DNA of 64,000 bases from assembly GCF_951805225.1 (NCBI RefSeq), contig NZ_OX638201.1, positions 2,418,001 to 2,482,000 of the forward strand, written 5' to 3'. This document shows positions 27,435 to 38,700 of the stretch, piece by piece. Source of the DNA: an uncultured Flavobacterium sp. Lineage in GTDB: Bacteria; Bacteroidota; Bacteroidia; Flavobacteriales; Flavobacteriaceae. Every line of letters begins with the position of its first letter. The first letter of the stretch is position 1. The position numbers and the translations under genes were made by a program. The notes below the pieces were generated by a model, which saw nothing but the letters and a program-made list of their open reading frames with translations, had not been told where the DNA came from and made no database searches.

Positions 27435-30400
27435 TTAGATATTAATCTCTTTTTGCTCGTGTTCTTCTAAGGAGTGTTCTGTACGAATCCACAAGTTTGC
27501 ATCAATAAAATTCGCCTGTTGTGTAACGGTTACTTTTTGAAAAAGTTCAACAAGTTTCATTTCTATATTGAATATTCGTTTTATTTTATTTGCTATTTGG
27601 ACTGCAATAAGCGAATGTCCTCCCAACTGAATAAATCCCTGTTCAACACTTATACTTTGAGGATCTACACCTAAAACATCTGCCCATATTTCCACTACCT
27701 TCTTTTGAGTTTCAGTAGTTGCCGGCACATATTTATCTGCAACCGTTCTATTAGGAATTGGCAATGAATCTCTTTTTAGTTTACCATTTGAAGTTAAAGG
27801 GATTTTCTCTAATTGAGTAAAGAAAGAAGGAACCATATAATCCGGAAGACTAGCGTTAAAGTGCTCTCTTAGTGTTTCTCCATCCAACTCTTCGTTGGAT
27901 ACATAGTACGCAGATAAGTATGCATCATTCCCTAAATTTTGTAGTATTACAGCACCTGCAACAACAGAATTATGGGACAAAAGCGTTTGTTCTATTTCCT
28001 GAATTTCAATACGATATCCTCGAAGTTTTATTTGGTTATCCATTCTGCCTTTAAAAGCTATGTTACCATCTGGTAGCCAACATGCCAAATCACCACTTCT
28101 ATAAACTCTATCTTCGCCATCAATCCAATTTGATACAAATTTTTCGTTCTCGATACCATTACCCAAATAACCTCGAGCAAGACCAGCACCAGCAATACAG
28201 AGTTCTCCAAGAACTCCTTGTGGCACAGAGTTACCTAAATTATCTACTATATAAATTCTTTCATTTGGTAACGGAACACCAATTGGCAGTGAGCTGTACT
28301 TATCTAATTGTTGAATATCAATTTTATAAAAAGTAGAATCAACACAAGTTTCTGTAGGTCCGTATAAATTATATAAAGTAGTACTATTGGTTTCTGAATT
28401 ATTATAAAACTTTCTAACCAACTCTTTTGGCAATGCTTCACCTGCTAACAACCATACTTTAAATTCTGGCAAATCAATAGTTCCTTTTAGGCTTCTTAAC
28501 AGCAATCCTAAATGTGTAGGTGTTCCATCACTTACTTCTATCCTGTTTTTCTTGTAGAAATTATATAATTCTACGCCATCCATTTTCTCTTTTTCCTGAC
28601 ATATGTATAAACAATGTCCTTTTAAAAGAGCGCCAAAAATTTGTTGGCATGAAGCATCGAAATAATAAGAAGCTATAAGTCCTACTCTAAGACCAGATTC
28701 GAGATCTTTGTAAACTGTTTGAGCAAGTCCTTCGGCAAGATTTACCACAGCACTGTCTTCTATCAATACTCCTTTTGGAAGACCTGTTGATCCTGATGTG
28801 AAAATACAGTACGCTAAATCAGAAGAAGTTCTGTTAATGCCCAAGTTATTCTTATCATATTTATCTATTGAACGAGCATTTATGTCATGAATATCGATAA
28901 TCTCTTTATATGATTCTAAATGTTCTGTGTGTCCTAATAATAATTTAGAAGCACTCGATTCAATCATATACTTTACACGGTTATAAGGCAATTTAAAATC
29001 GATAGGCAAATAGGCCGCTCCACTTTTCAATATCCCCAGAATACCAATTATAATATCCTCAGATCTATTTAATAAAAGGCCAATCATATCGCCTTTTACT
29101 ACACCCTGATCTTTAAGATAATGAGCTAATTGATTACTACGTTCGTTTAGTTCTTTATAACTAAAAACTGAATTATCGTATACAAGTGCTTTTTGGTTTG
29201 GAAAATCAACCACTTGTTTTTCAAATACTTCAACAATATTATTTGTTACTTCAAAAGATATTTTAGACTTGTTAAATTCTTTTATTATAGCTGTTTCCTC
29301 GTTATCAAGTATTTTTATATCGCTAATAGAAACATCTGAACTTATCTGATCAATTATATTTTTAAAGTACTTTACAAATTTTTCAATTGTTGACTTATGA
29401 AAAAGATCAGTTGCATATTGAAAACTTAAATGCATCTCTTCTTCAAGAATATTTACATTTAGCATAAGATCCATTTGTGAAGTATCTGCTTTAAGAGGAT
29501 ATTCTTTAAGCTCCAAATCTGAAAATTTAGCTTCTATTAACCCAACGTCTGAATACACAAACATTACATCAAAAAGAGGATTACGGCTAGTATCTCTGCT
29601 TACATCCAAATCATCAACCAGTTTTTCATATGGATAATCTTGATTCTCTAAACTTTTAATAGAAGTTTCATTTACTCTTTTTAGAAAAGTGTTTAAACTA
29701 TCCTCTTGGTCAATATGGTTGCGTAAAGCTAATACGTTGATAAAAACACCTAAAATATTCTCTAAATCAGAGTGTCTTCTACCAGATACAGGAGTTCCTA
29801 CAATCAAATCTTTTTGATTCGTAAGCTTGTATAACATTATTTTAAAAACTCCAAGAACTAAAGAAAACATTGTCACGTTTAGTGTCTTAGCCAGATTATT
29901 CAGTTTTTTGGTTTGTTCTATCCCAATTTCAAAATCAATTCCGGCACCATTATGACCAATTACCGACGGACGTTCATAATCTGTTTGTAATGTAAGTATC
30001 AATGGTTGTGTTGCAAATACTTCCTGCCAATATTGCTTTTGACTTTCTATATTTTTTTTGTATTCTTTACTTTCTTGCCAAACAGCATAATCTTTATATT
30101 GTAAATCAGCTAGAGCTAATTTTTCTCCTTTGTAAAGAGAGATTACCTCACGAATAAATATTCCCAAACTAACTCCATCTGAAATAATATGATGTCTATC
30201 TGTAATTAAAATGTGTTTTTCATCATTAATTTTAATAAGACCTACTCGCAAAAGAGGAGCCGAACTCAAATCAAACGGACGAATAAATGTAGAAATTATC
30301 TCAGAACTGTTTTCTAAAGTAGCATTTAAGAACTCTATCTTAAAAGGTACTTCTTTTGCTATAGATTGTACAGGATAATCATCTACTAATTGAAAACTTA

Positions 30401-33400
30401 CTCTGAAAATTTCGTGATGTGCTATAATTTTAGAAAAAACTTGCTCCAGTTTTTCTTTATCCAATAAACCCTTTAGAATAAAGGCCTGAGGTTGGTTATA
30501 TACTGTTGATTTATTATTAAGCTGATTAAGAAAATAAAAGATTTTCTGAGCAGAAGACAAAGGATAAAACTCCATTTTTTTTGCCTCAGGTATTTTGAAA
30601 TAATCTTCCTGTAAACCTGTATCAATATCTTTGGCTAACTCTTTAATATTTTTATTATTGATAAGTCTTGTTAAACTTAGAGACACCTTAAATGTTTCTT
30701 TGATTCTGTTTGCCAGGAAAACCAGCTTCAAAGATTGTCCTCCTAAATCGAAAAAGTTATTGGTAATTCCTATTAGAGAACTATCAAGTTTTAATACTTC
30801 TTCCCAAATCTTTACCAATTTTTTTTCAGTTTCAGTTTCAGGAGCTACATAATTATCTACCGCATGCAGTTTATATTCAGGCAAAGATTTTCTATCTACT
30901 TTACCATTAGAATTAAGTGGTAATTTTTCGAGCTGCATATAATATGATGGCACCATATAATCTGGTAAATACTGCGCTAAATGATTTCGAAGATCAGCTA
31001 CCTGATATGCAGTAGAAGCTTCATAATAGGCAACTAAATATTTTTCGTCTTCAGATTCTTTCAATTCTACCACAGAATGACTGATTTCCTCAAATGAATT
31101 CAATTGATGTTCTATTTCAGACAACTCTATTCTATAACCTCTTAGTTTTACCTGATCATCTATTCTGCCGCAATACTCCAGATTTCCGTCTGGCAACCAT
31201 CTTGCTATATCACCTGTAAGATATACTCTTTCTTCGCCATCAATCCAATTGCTTCTAAATTTTTGCGAACTCGTTCTTTCATCACCTACATAATATTGCG
31301 CAAGACCATCTCCTGCAATAATAAGTTCGCCAACTGCACCCGGCGGCACTAAATTACCATAAGCATCAGCGATGTAGATTCGCTCGTTTGGAAGAGGTTT
31401 TCCTATTGGAATAAAAGGATAATCGTCTAAACGGTCTCTATTTACCTGATAACTTGTTGAATCGACGCAGGTTTCCGTTGGACCGTAAAAATTGTATAAT
31501 TGTACATTATCTTTTACTAAACCGTAGAATTTTTTTACCAGTTCTTTTGGTAATGCTTCACCGGCTAATATCCACGATGAAAGATTCCCTAAAGATGTAT
31601 CTTGTACCAAAGAATCAAGTACCAAACGAAGATGAGTTGGAGTTCCATCTGATAAATCAATATTATTTGTTTTATAAAAAGATTTTAGCTTGGCACCGTC
31701 TCCACGACTTTCGTTGTCCATTATGTATAAACTATGTCCCTGCAGCAGACAACCATATATTTGTTGTACAGAAGCATCAAAAGAAAAAGAAGCTAAAAGG
31801 GCAATATTCAGATTTTTATCTTCATAGGATTTGTATACTTTTTCTTCTAATCCTTTAACCAAATTAATTACACTTCGATGATTCATCATCACCCCTTTTG
31901 GTTTCCCACTTGAGCCTGAAGTAAATATGCAATAAGCCATATCTGTAGCATGAATTTCAACAGATATATTATCCGAACTTTGTAAATCTATTTTAGGTGA
32001 ATCAATGGATTGAACTGGAAGATAGGCTGTGAATCTTTCTAAAAATTTTTCCTGAGTTAGCAAGAAAGCAGATCGACTCTGATTCAACATATAGCTTATC
32101 CTTTGTTCCGGCAAACCAGGATCTATTGGTAAATATCCTGCACCTGTTTTTAGTACTCCTAAAATACATACTATCATATTTACAGAACGTTCAAACATAA
32201 GACCAACAATATTGCCGGGAACTATGCCTTCGGAAATCAAGTAACTGGCAATCTTGTTAGATCGTTTATTCAGTTCTTCGTAGGTAAGTTTCTCTTCTCC
32301 ATAACATACTGCAAGTTGTTCCGGATGTTTTTGTACCACATCTTCAAATACGGCAACCAAATTTGTTTCCGTTGGATATTGCAACGCTGTGTTATTAAAA
32401 TCCTCAACCAGCAATTTATATTCTTTTGCAGGTAGAATATTGATTTTAGATAACTTAACATCAATATTTCCCGCTATTGCTTTTAAAATATTCTTGTAAT
32501 AAGCTATAAAGCGATCTATTGTTTCTGCCTTAAATAAAGATGTGCTGTAATCGATGTAAAAAACATGCTTTTCTTCTTTTTCAAAAACACGGAATGACAA
32601 ATCTAGTTTAGAGCTAATGTTATTATAATCAACATGTTTTAAATATAAATCTTTGGATTTGAATTCTGATATATCAAAATTGTAATATTCGAACATAATA
32701 TCGAATAAAGGATTGTGACTCAGATCTAATTTTAATTCTAATTGCTCAACCAATTTTTCATAAGAGTATTCCTGATTAGAAAAACATTGCAGTGTATTCT
32801 CTCTAACATTATCAAGCAAATCTGAGAAGTTTTGATCACCTTTAGGATAATTTCGCAACGCTACTGTATTGATAAATACACCTATTAATTTTTCAAGATC
32901 AACGTGTTGGCGACCTGCAGTAGAAGTTCCAATAACTACATCTTCCTGACCTGATAATTTAGATAATAAAACGATGAAAGAAGTTAGCAACAAGGTGTAC
33001 ATGGTAACTTCTTGTTTCGAACACACTTCTGCCAATGTATTGACTTCCTCACTATTTAATTCAAAAGATGCAGTAGCTCCTTTAAAATTGCTAATTCGTG
33101 GTCTTGCAAAATCTGTTGGTAAATTAAGAATAGCCGGAACATCTTTATACTGATCCAACCAAAATTCTTTTTGCTTTTCAAGTTGATTTTCTTTTTCCTT
33201 ATTTTGCTGCCATACGGCATAGTCTTTATATTGAATGCTTAAAGGTTTCAACTCCTGATCATCTAGAAGTGCTGTAAATTCCTCCATAAGGTTTACATAC
33301 GAAACTCCATCAGTTACAATATGATGCATATCAATAAGCAAATAAGCCGCATTTTTTTGCGTTCTTTTGAGTGCAACTCTAATTAGAGAAGGAATACTTA

Positions 33401-35732
33401 AGTCAAAACTTTTTATAAAGTTTTGCATCGATTCATCTAAGCTGCTCTCTAAATCTGATACGTCTTCTATATGAAAATCAATGGTGTCGTGAACTTTTTG
33501 AACTGGTTCTCCATCTATTAGATGAAATGAAGTTCTTAAAGATTCGTGTCTGTTAATAATGATATTAAAAGCTTTTTCGAACGCTTTAATATCAATATCT
33601 CCCATTACTTCAAAAACTGTTGGAACATTATAAGCGGTCATTTCCGGATTTATCTGACCAAGTATAAACGTGCGTTTTTGCGCATTAGACTGCGGATAAA
33701 AACTGCTGATTTGGGCAGAAGGAATATGTCCAAAAATTACTTTTGGAGAATTTGATATAAGTTCTGATTGAGCGCCTATAGTACGGTTTTCAAAAGCTTT
33801 GCGAATACTAATTTCTATTCCAAAAGATTTGTGAATTCTAGAAATTAATCTAATCAGGATCAAAGAATTACCTCCCAGCTGAAAAAAGTCATCATTTAAT
33901 CCTATGGAAGTAGCGCCTAAAACTTCTTTCCATATATGAAGTAATTCCTGCTCTACATCTAAACTTGAAGAAACAGTAACATTAGAAAATTCGGTTACGT
34001 TATTCTCAATTTTTGAATTGCCATCCGATTTATTATCTTCATCCTTTAGCGAATTTAAAAATTCATCATTTTTTCCGTCTAAATGATCTTTTAAAAGTAC
34101 AAACCTTTGAATTTTTCCACTTGTAGTTTTAGGAATTTTATCAACGGCTATTACTTTTTCTACTGTTAAGCCAGTTCTTTGCCCAATGTGGTCTTTTATT
34201 GTTTTTTCAAGATCAATAAATTCCGAAACTGTACCATTAAACACCATAAATACATAGATATCATCATGATGTTTATCTGGATTGAAAAGACTACAAGTAA
34301 CTGCTTTTTGAAATTGTATTTGTGGCAATTCATTAATTAAATCGTCCAGATCATTTGGAAAATAATTTTGTCCGTTTACCAAAATCATTTCTTTTTCCCT
34401 ACCTGTTAAGATTAGGTTATTATGATTTATAAATCCCAGATCTCCTGTATTTAACCATCCGTCTTCAGAAATTGTTTCTGCAGTTTTTTCCTCATCATTA
34501 TAAAATTCTAATGTAACTGCTTTACTTCTAAGATGCACAATTCCTAGCGTTCCTTCCGGAAGAGTTTGCATGTTCCTGTCGGTAATTTTTATCTCGGTAC
34601 CCGTAAAAGGACCTAAATTTGCAAATGAAACAGCGTTTATAGAATCGGCGTCTACGATCTCAATTGCGTTACCAACTTTTAATTTGTGTCGGTCTAAGAT
34701 GTATTCTCTAATTCTATTATCATCTTTGAGCGTAAAAGCTACCCCCAATACCGATTCTGCCAATCCGTAAGCCGGTCCAACTACACCTTTACTAAGACCA
34801 TAAGGAGAAAGTACGCGTTCAAATTCATCACAAATAGCAACTGATACAGGTTCTGCCCCGTTGATTATCAGTCTTAAGTTATTAAATGATAAACCTTTTA
34901 GCTCATCAGGATTCAAATTGTCTATGGTGTGTTTAAAGCCAAAGTTTGGAGAGCCTGAAATTGTTATATTGTGACTGGCTAAACTTTTTACCCATAAATC
35001 CGGATACGCGAAAAACACCATAGGTGGCATTAAAAATTGCGGTAGATTTTTTAATAATGGAAATATGTGAAAAAATACTAATCCCAAATCATGCGTTAAT
35101 GGCATCCATCCAAGAAATGAATCTGTTGCTTGAATGTCAATTAAATTAGACATTGTTTCAATATTATATACAATGCTATCCTGTTTATTCACAATACCTT
35201 TTGGATTTCCGGTAGAGCCTGACGAAAATTGAATAAACACAGTATCTGACGAATCTCCCGGAAGAACTGTAGCCAGTTTAGAATAGGTTATTTCGCCAAG
35301 AAATATAAATCTATAATCAATATCAACAAAGGTTTCAGAATCATTTTGTAAATATTCCTTCCAACTATCTTTCAAGGTAGGTAAATCAGTTATCAGGTAT
35401 GGATTATTTAATCTTCCCCATACTTTTCTGATTTTTCGCATTATGTCGATATTTACTCCAAACACAATAGGTACTGGAATAATTTTACCAAAAACACATG
35501 CCCAGAATGTAACCAAAAAGTTTTTGTTTGACAGAAACTGAAACACTAATTCGTCTCCGGGTTTTATCCCTTTTTCCTGTAGAACGTGTAACATACCCCT
35601 CGCCTCCATATAGAGCTTTTTATAAGAGATATATTCTACTTGATTTTCACTATCTATTAATGTGATACCTGTTTGATCACCTGATTCAATATTTTTCTGA
35701 AATATTTCTTGTATAGTCAATTGCTTTAACAT
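27435..35732 (-). CDS. NRPS: acyl-AMP ligase-ACP-C-A-PCP-C-A-PCP
   Basis: 2765 aa. Residues ~1-600 form a fatty-acyl-AMP-ligase-like loading domain (FIQFSSGSTGNPKG ~168, GWMPLTHDLGL, GAEPV, GWLNTGDLGF), followed by a carrier domain (LGGNSL, Ser ~622). Module 1: C HHIVTDG ~801, A core ~1276, PCP ~1666. Module 2: C HHIISDG ~1848, A core ~2313, PCP ~2705. Adenylation residues by eye: A1 DAQDIAFVDK, A2 DAQDLALVDK; the nearest canonical code I know is Gln (DAQDLGVVDK). Ureidoalanine is a Gln isostere and the locus appears to encode its synthesis, so these modules may use it. The C-terminus ends in a short charged tail, possibly a docking partner for the TubC-like domain of the next NRPS. The gene begins 18 bases after the PKS stop. 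Confidence 0.95.
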   Translation of the reverse strand: MLKQLTIQEIFQKNIESGDQTGITLIDSENQVEYISYKKLYMEARGMLHVLQEKGIKPGDELVFQFLSNKNFLVTFWACVFGKIIPVPIVFGVNIDIMRKIRKVWGRLNNPYLITDLPTLKDSWKEYLQNDSETFVDIDYRFIFLGEITYSKLATVLPGDSSDTVFIQFSSGSTGNPKGIVNKQDSIVYNIETMSNLIDIQATDSFLGWMPLTHDLGLVFFHIFPLLKNLPQFLMPPMVFFAYPDLWVKSLASHNITISGSPNFGFKHTIDNLNPDELKGLSFNNLRLIINGAEPVSVAICDEFERVLSPYGLSKGVVGPAYGLAESVLGVAFTLKDDNRIREYILDRHKLKVGNAIEIVDADSINAVSFANLGPFTGTEIKITDRNMQTLPEGTLGIVHLRSKAVTLEFYNDEEKTAETISEDGWLNTGDLGFINHNNLILTGREKEMILVNGQNYFPNDLDDLINELPQIQFQKAVTCSLFNPDKHHDDIYVFMVFNGTVSEFIDLEKTIKDHIGQRTGLTVEKVIAVDKIPKTTSGKIQRFVLLKDHLDGKNDEFLNSLKDEDNKSDGNSKIENNVTEFSNVTVSSSLDVEQELLHIWKEVLGATSIGLNDDFFQLGGNSLILIRLISRIHKSFGIEISIRKAFENRTIGAQSELISNSPKVIFGHIPSAQISSFYPQSNAQKRTFILGQINPEMTAYNVPTVFEVMGDIDIKAFEKAFNIIINRHESLRTSFHLIDGEPVQKVHDTIDFHIEDVSDLESSLDESMQNFIKSFDLSIPSLIRVALKRTQKNAAYLLIDMHHIVTDGVSYVNLMEEFTALLDDQELKPLSIQYKDYAVWQQNKEKENQLEKQKEFWLDQYKDVPAILNLPTDFARPRISNFKGATASFELNSEEVNTLAEVCSKQEVTMYTLLLTSFIVLLSKLSGQEDVVIGTSTAGRQHVDLEKLIGVFINTVALRNYPKGDQNFSDLLDNVRENTLQCFSNQEYSYEKLVEQLELKLDLSHNPLFDIMFEYYNFDISEFKSKDLYLKHVDYNNISSKLDLSFRVFEKEEKHVFYIDYSTSLFKAETIDRFIAYYKNILKAIAGNIDVKLSKINILPAKEYKLLVEDFNNTALQYPTETNLVAVFEDVVQKHPEQLAVCYGEEKLTYEELNKRSNKIASYLISEGIVPGNIVGLMFERSVNMIVCILGVLKTGAGYLPIDPGLPEQRISYMLNQSRSAFLLTQEKFLERFTAYLPVQSIDSPKIDLQSSDNISVEIHATDMAYCIFTSGSSGKPKGVMMNHRSVINLVKGLEEKVYKSYEDKNLNIALLASFSFDASVQQIYGCLLQGHSLYIMDNESRGDGAKLKSFYKTNNIDLSDGTPTHLRLVLDSLVQDTSLGNLSSWILAGEALPKELVKKFYGLVKDNVQLYNFYGPTETCVDSTSYQVNRDRLDDYPFIPIGKPLPNERIYIADAYGNLVPPGAVGELIIAGDGLAQYYVGDERTSSQKFRSNWIDGEERVYLTGDIARWLPDGNLEYCGRIDDQVKLRGYRIELSEIEHQLNSFEEISHSVVELKESEDEKYLVAYYEASTAYQVADLRNHLAQYLPDYMVPSYYMQLEKLPLNSNGKVDRKSLPEYKLHAVDNYVAPETETEKKLVKIWEEVLKLDSSLIGITNNFFDLGGQSLKLVFLANRIKETFKVSLSLTRLINNKNIKELAKDIDTGLQEDYFKIPEAKKMEFYPLSSAQKIFYFLNQLNNKSTVYNQPQAFILKGLLDKEKLEQVFSKIIAHHEIFRVSFQLVDDYPVQSIAKEVPFKIEFLNATLENSSEIISTFIRPFDLSSAPLLRVGLIKINDEKHILITDRHHIISDGVSLGIFIREVISLYKGEKLALADLQYKDYAVWQESKEYKKNIESQKQYWQEVFATQPLILTLQTDYERPSVIGHNGAGIDFEIGIEQTKKLNNLAKTLNVTMFSLVLGVFKIMLYKLTNQKDLIVGTPVSGRRHSDLENILGVFINVLALRNHIDQEDSLNTFLKRVNETSIKSLENQDYPYEKLVDDLDVSRDTSRNPLFDVMFVYSDVGLIEAKFSDLELKEYPLKADTSQMDLMLNVNILEEEMHLSFQYATDLFHKSTIEKFVKYFKNIIDQISSDVSISDIKILDNEETAIIKEFNKSKISFEVTNNIVEVFEKQVVDFPNQKALVYDNSVFSYKELNERSNQLAHYLKDQGVVKGDMIGLLLNRSEDIIIGILGILKSGAAYLPIDFKLPYNRVKYMIESSASKLLLGHTEHLESYKEIIDIHDINARSIDKYDKNNLGINRTSSDLAYCIFTSGSTGLPKGVLIEDSAVVNLAEGLAQTVYKDLESGLRVGLIASYYFDASCQQIFGALLKGHCLYICQEKEKMDGVELYNFYKKNRIEVSDGTPTHLGLLLRSLKGTIDLPEFKVWLLAGEALPKELVRKFYNNSETNSTTLYNLYGPTETCVDSTFYKIDIQQLDKYSSLPIGVPLPNERIYIVDNLGNSVPQGVLGELCIAGAGLARGYLGNGIENEKFVSNWIDGEDRVYRSGDLACWLPDGNIAFKGRMDNQIKLRGYRIEIQEIEQTLLSHNSVVAGAVILQNLGNDAYLSAYYVSNEELDGETLREHFNASLPDYMVPSFFTQLEKIPLTSNGKLKRDSLPIPNRTVADKYVPATTETQKKVVEIWADVLGVDPQSISVEQGFIQLGGHSLIAVQIANKIKRIFNIEMKLVELFQKVTVTQQANFIDANLWIRTEHSLEEHEQKEINI

Positions 35733-35750
35733 TTTAATTTTAGATGTAGA

Positions 35751-38700
35751 TTAAACTAATTCCTCACTCATTACTTGAAAAGAATTTGCAATTATTTTAG
35801 TTGACAATTGTCTTACCGAAGGCCCGGTAAGAAATTCAATTGGTGCTATTTCAACAGCAAGACTCTCTTTTATCATTCCCATAAATTCAATTGTCAGAAC
35901 TGAATCTACACCTAAAAGATTTATACCTTTATCAGGATTGACATTGTCTGCCGAAATTTTCAAAATTCTTCCTAAATGTTTTTTTAAGAGCGTAATAATG
36001 AACTCGTGTTGTGAATTTGGATCTAAACCTGATAATTTTTCTCTATTACCTGCCTGTACTTCACTCAAAGATTCTTCCTGATTATTATTCATCTTATCAA
36101 TTTCGCTGAATAATGCTACACCACTTTTTCCAAAACTCTTTGAGATTATACTCCAATTCAAATCAAAAAATCCAATTTGAGTTGGTTTCTCTTTGACGAA
36201 GAAATCGATACCCAGCATTACCTGTTTATTAGTAAAACTGTTGATTCCGCTTCCTTTTAGGATCTTTTCAATATTTTCATTTCTGGAAACCACTCCCGAC
36301 TCTTTTAAAACACCAAGATTTACTGTAGTTGCTGCCAGATTCAGACCTTTTCTCCAAAGGGCAAACGAATCTAAAAATGCATTGGCAGCCACATAATTTG
36401 CCTGACCAATGTTTCCTATTAATGAAGATATCGAAGAGAATAAAACAAAAATATCGAGATGCAATTCCTTGCTCAAATGATGAAGATTCATTGCTCCATC
36501 TATTTTTGGTTGAAATACTTTCATGAATCTGTCTTCATTCATATCTAAGAGATAACCATCGTCGAGCACCATTGCGCTATGAAAAATTCCAATAAGTGCT
36601 GGTAAATCTTCTTTTATTTTGTTGAAAACTTGTTGGAGATCTTGAAATTTAGAGATGTCTACAGCATAAACCTGGACATTAACTCCTTTTTTCTTCATTT
36701 TTTCAACATTCTGTATGGTATCTGTATTTGTTAATCCGCTTCTGCTAAGCAAGGCTATATTTCTTGCACCTTTTTCCACAAGCCAATTTGCAATCTCTAA
36801 ACCTAATCCTCCTGTTCCTCCGGTAATTAAATAGGTTCCGTCTGTTCTTACTTTCCCTTCTTGTGTATTGGCAACCTGAACAGGTTCATTTTGGAAATCA
36901 ATTACAACATTACCCAATTGCTTGTTGTCTTTGATTTGATTGAATGCTTCTAAAATATGATCCACAGAGAAAACAGTTGAAGGCAAAGCAGGTAATTCTC
37001 CTGATTCTAAATAGTTTACCAAGTCTGCTAACAAACCTTCTATTTTTTCTTTTTTCTCAATCAACATTCGATCAATATCCACAGAAATATAAGAGAGATT
37101 GTGATTGAAAAATTTCATATCCATAGAATCATTGCCCATAATATCCTTTTTACTGATGTCTAAATAGATCCCATAAGGAGCTAATGACGAGAAGTTTTGA
37201 TAGGCTAATTCTCCAGATTCTGAACTTAATATTACATCAACTCCTTTTCCGTTGGTTTCTTTTTTTATGTGTTTTGCAAAATCTAAATTCTCAGAATTAT
37301 AAATATGCTGAACTCCTAATGTTCTTAAAAAAGAACTGTTTTCATCAGATTCGGTAGTAACAAAAATCTCGGCTCCTATATGTTTAGCATAATTAATTGC
37401 TGCCAAACCTACGCCATTAGTAGCATTATGGATAAGTACTTTATCTCCTTTTCCTAAACCTGCCCTATCTCTTAAACAGTAAATAGCAGTCAGGTAACTT
37501 ATGATAACGCTAGATTCTCCAGTGTTTAAGTTTTCCGGACATTTTACTGCTAAATGTTGTGATGTAACGGTGTATGACTGAAATGTGCCGGGAGCTAATG
37601 CTAATACTTTATCGCCAACTTTAAACTTTTTAACATTCGAACCTACGCTCGTAACGATACCTGAACATTCCTGCCCTAAACTTTTTTCAGAAAAAGTTCC
37701 TTCTACTAGTTCGTCTGTTATTTTGTGTGCTATTTTTAAACAATCAATATCACTAAAAACAGTATTTTTTATTAAAATTTCTATTTCGTCAGGTCCTGAC
37801 TCTTTTCGTTTTAAATTTTCAAAGTAAAGATTTTCAAACCAAGGAGTTGCCGGAATTTTTAACTGAAGTGGTTCATTTTGAAAATCAACAGTTTTTAACT
37901 TTGTTTGCTCGTCTGTTTCCCAATTAACCATTTTTTTATGATAAACGAGTCCGTTTCTAATGGCCAATTCCTGGTAAGAATCGCTTCTGTTATTTACGAT
38001 ATCTGCTACTTTATTCCACGTTCTTTCAGAAGCTTCAATCGATGAATTTTCTTCTACATCAATTAATCTGACCTGACAATTAGGAACTTCATTGACAATT
38101 AACCTTCCCAAACCATGAAAAATACTAGCTTCCAAAGATGAAATCACGTCACTTTCCACGGCTATCTGACTGCCTTTGGTTATTAGAGTTAAGTTAAAAT
38201 CTGTATCGCTTTTCTCTGAGAAAAACTTAACAATATTTAGAAACGGCATTATTTGGCTTACACATCTTTCACTCGTGTGAAGTTCATCTTCAAGATAATA
38301 AAAACCAGTAAAAGGCATTATAACTAAGTTGACTTCTTTATGGTAAGGATTCCAGATGTCATTGATGCTGTTTTCATCTTCTAAATTAATTACAAAATGA
38401 TTTTCCCCTAATTCTTTAAACTCATTTCCGGATTCTGCAATAATTGTCGATCCTGCCACTAATTCCTGCAAAGGCAAACTATCAGCGTAATTATTTGTAA
38501 AAATGTAAGTTAAAGAATCATGTTTGACTTTGTTATAAACAACATTTTCTTTTTCCTGTATCCATTTTGTCTGGAATAGGTTTTTCTTTAGAAAATCATC
38601 AGTTTGCAATTCATTTTTTACAAGTCTCTTACATTTAAAGCCTTCTATTAGCATTAACACTTTACCTTCTTCATTACAAATAGTTAAATCTGTAACGATA

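Noticed and set aside
31454..31858. Open frame of 134 codons on the plus strand
   Set aside because: Antisense to an NRPS adenylation domain; a by-product of AT-rich codon use.
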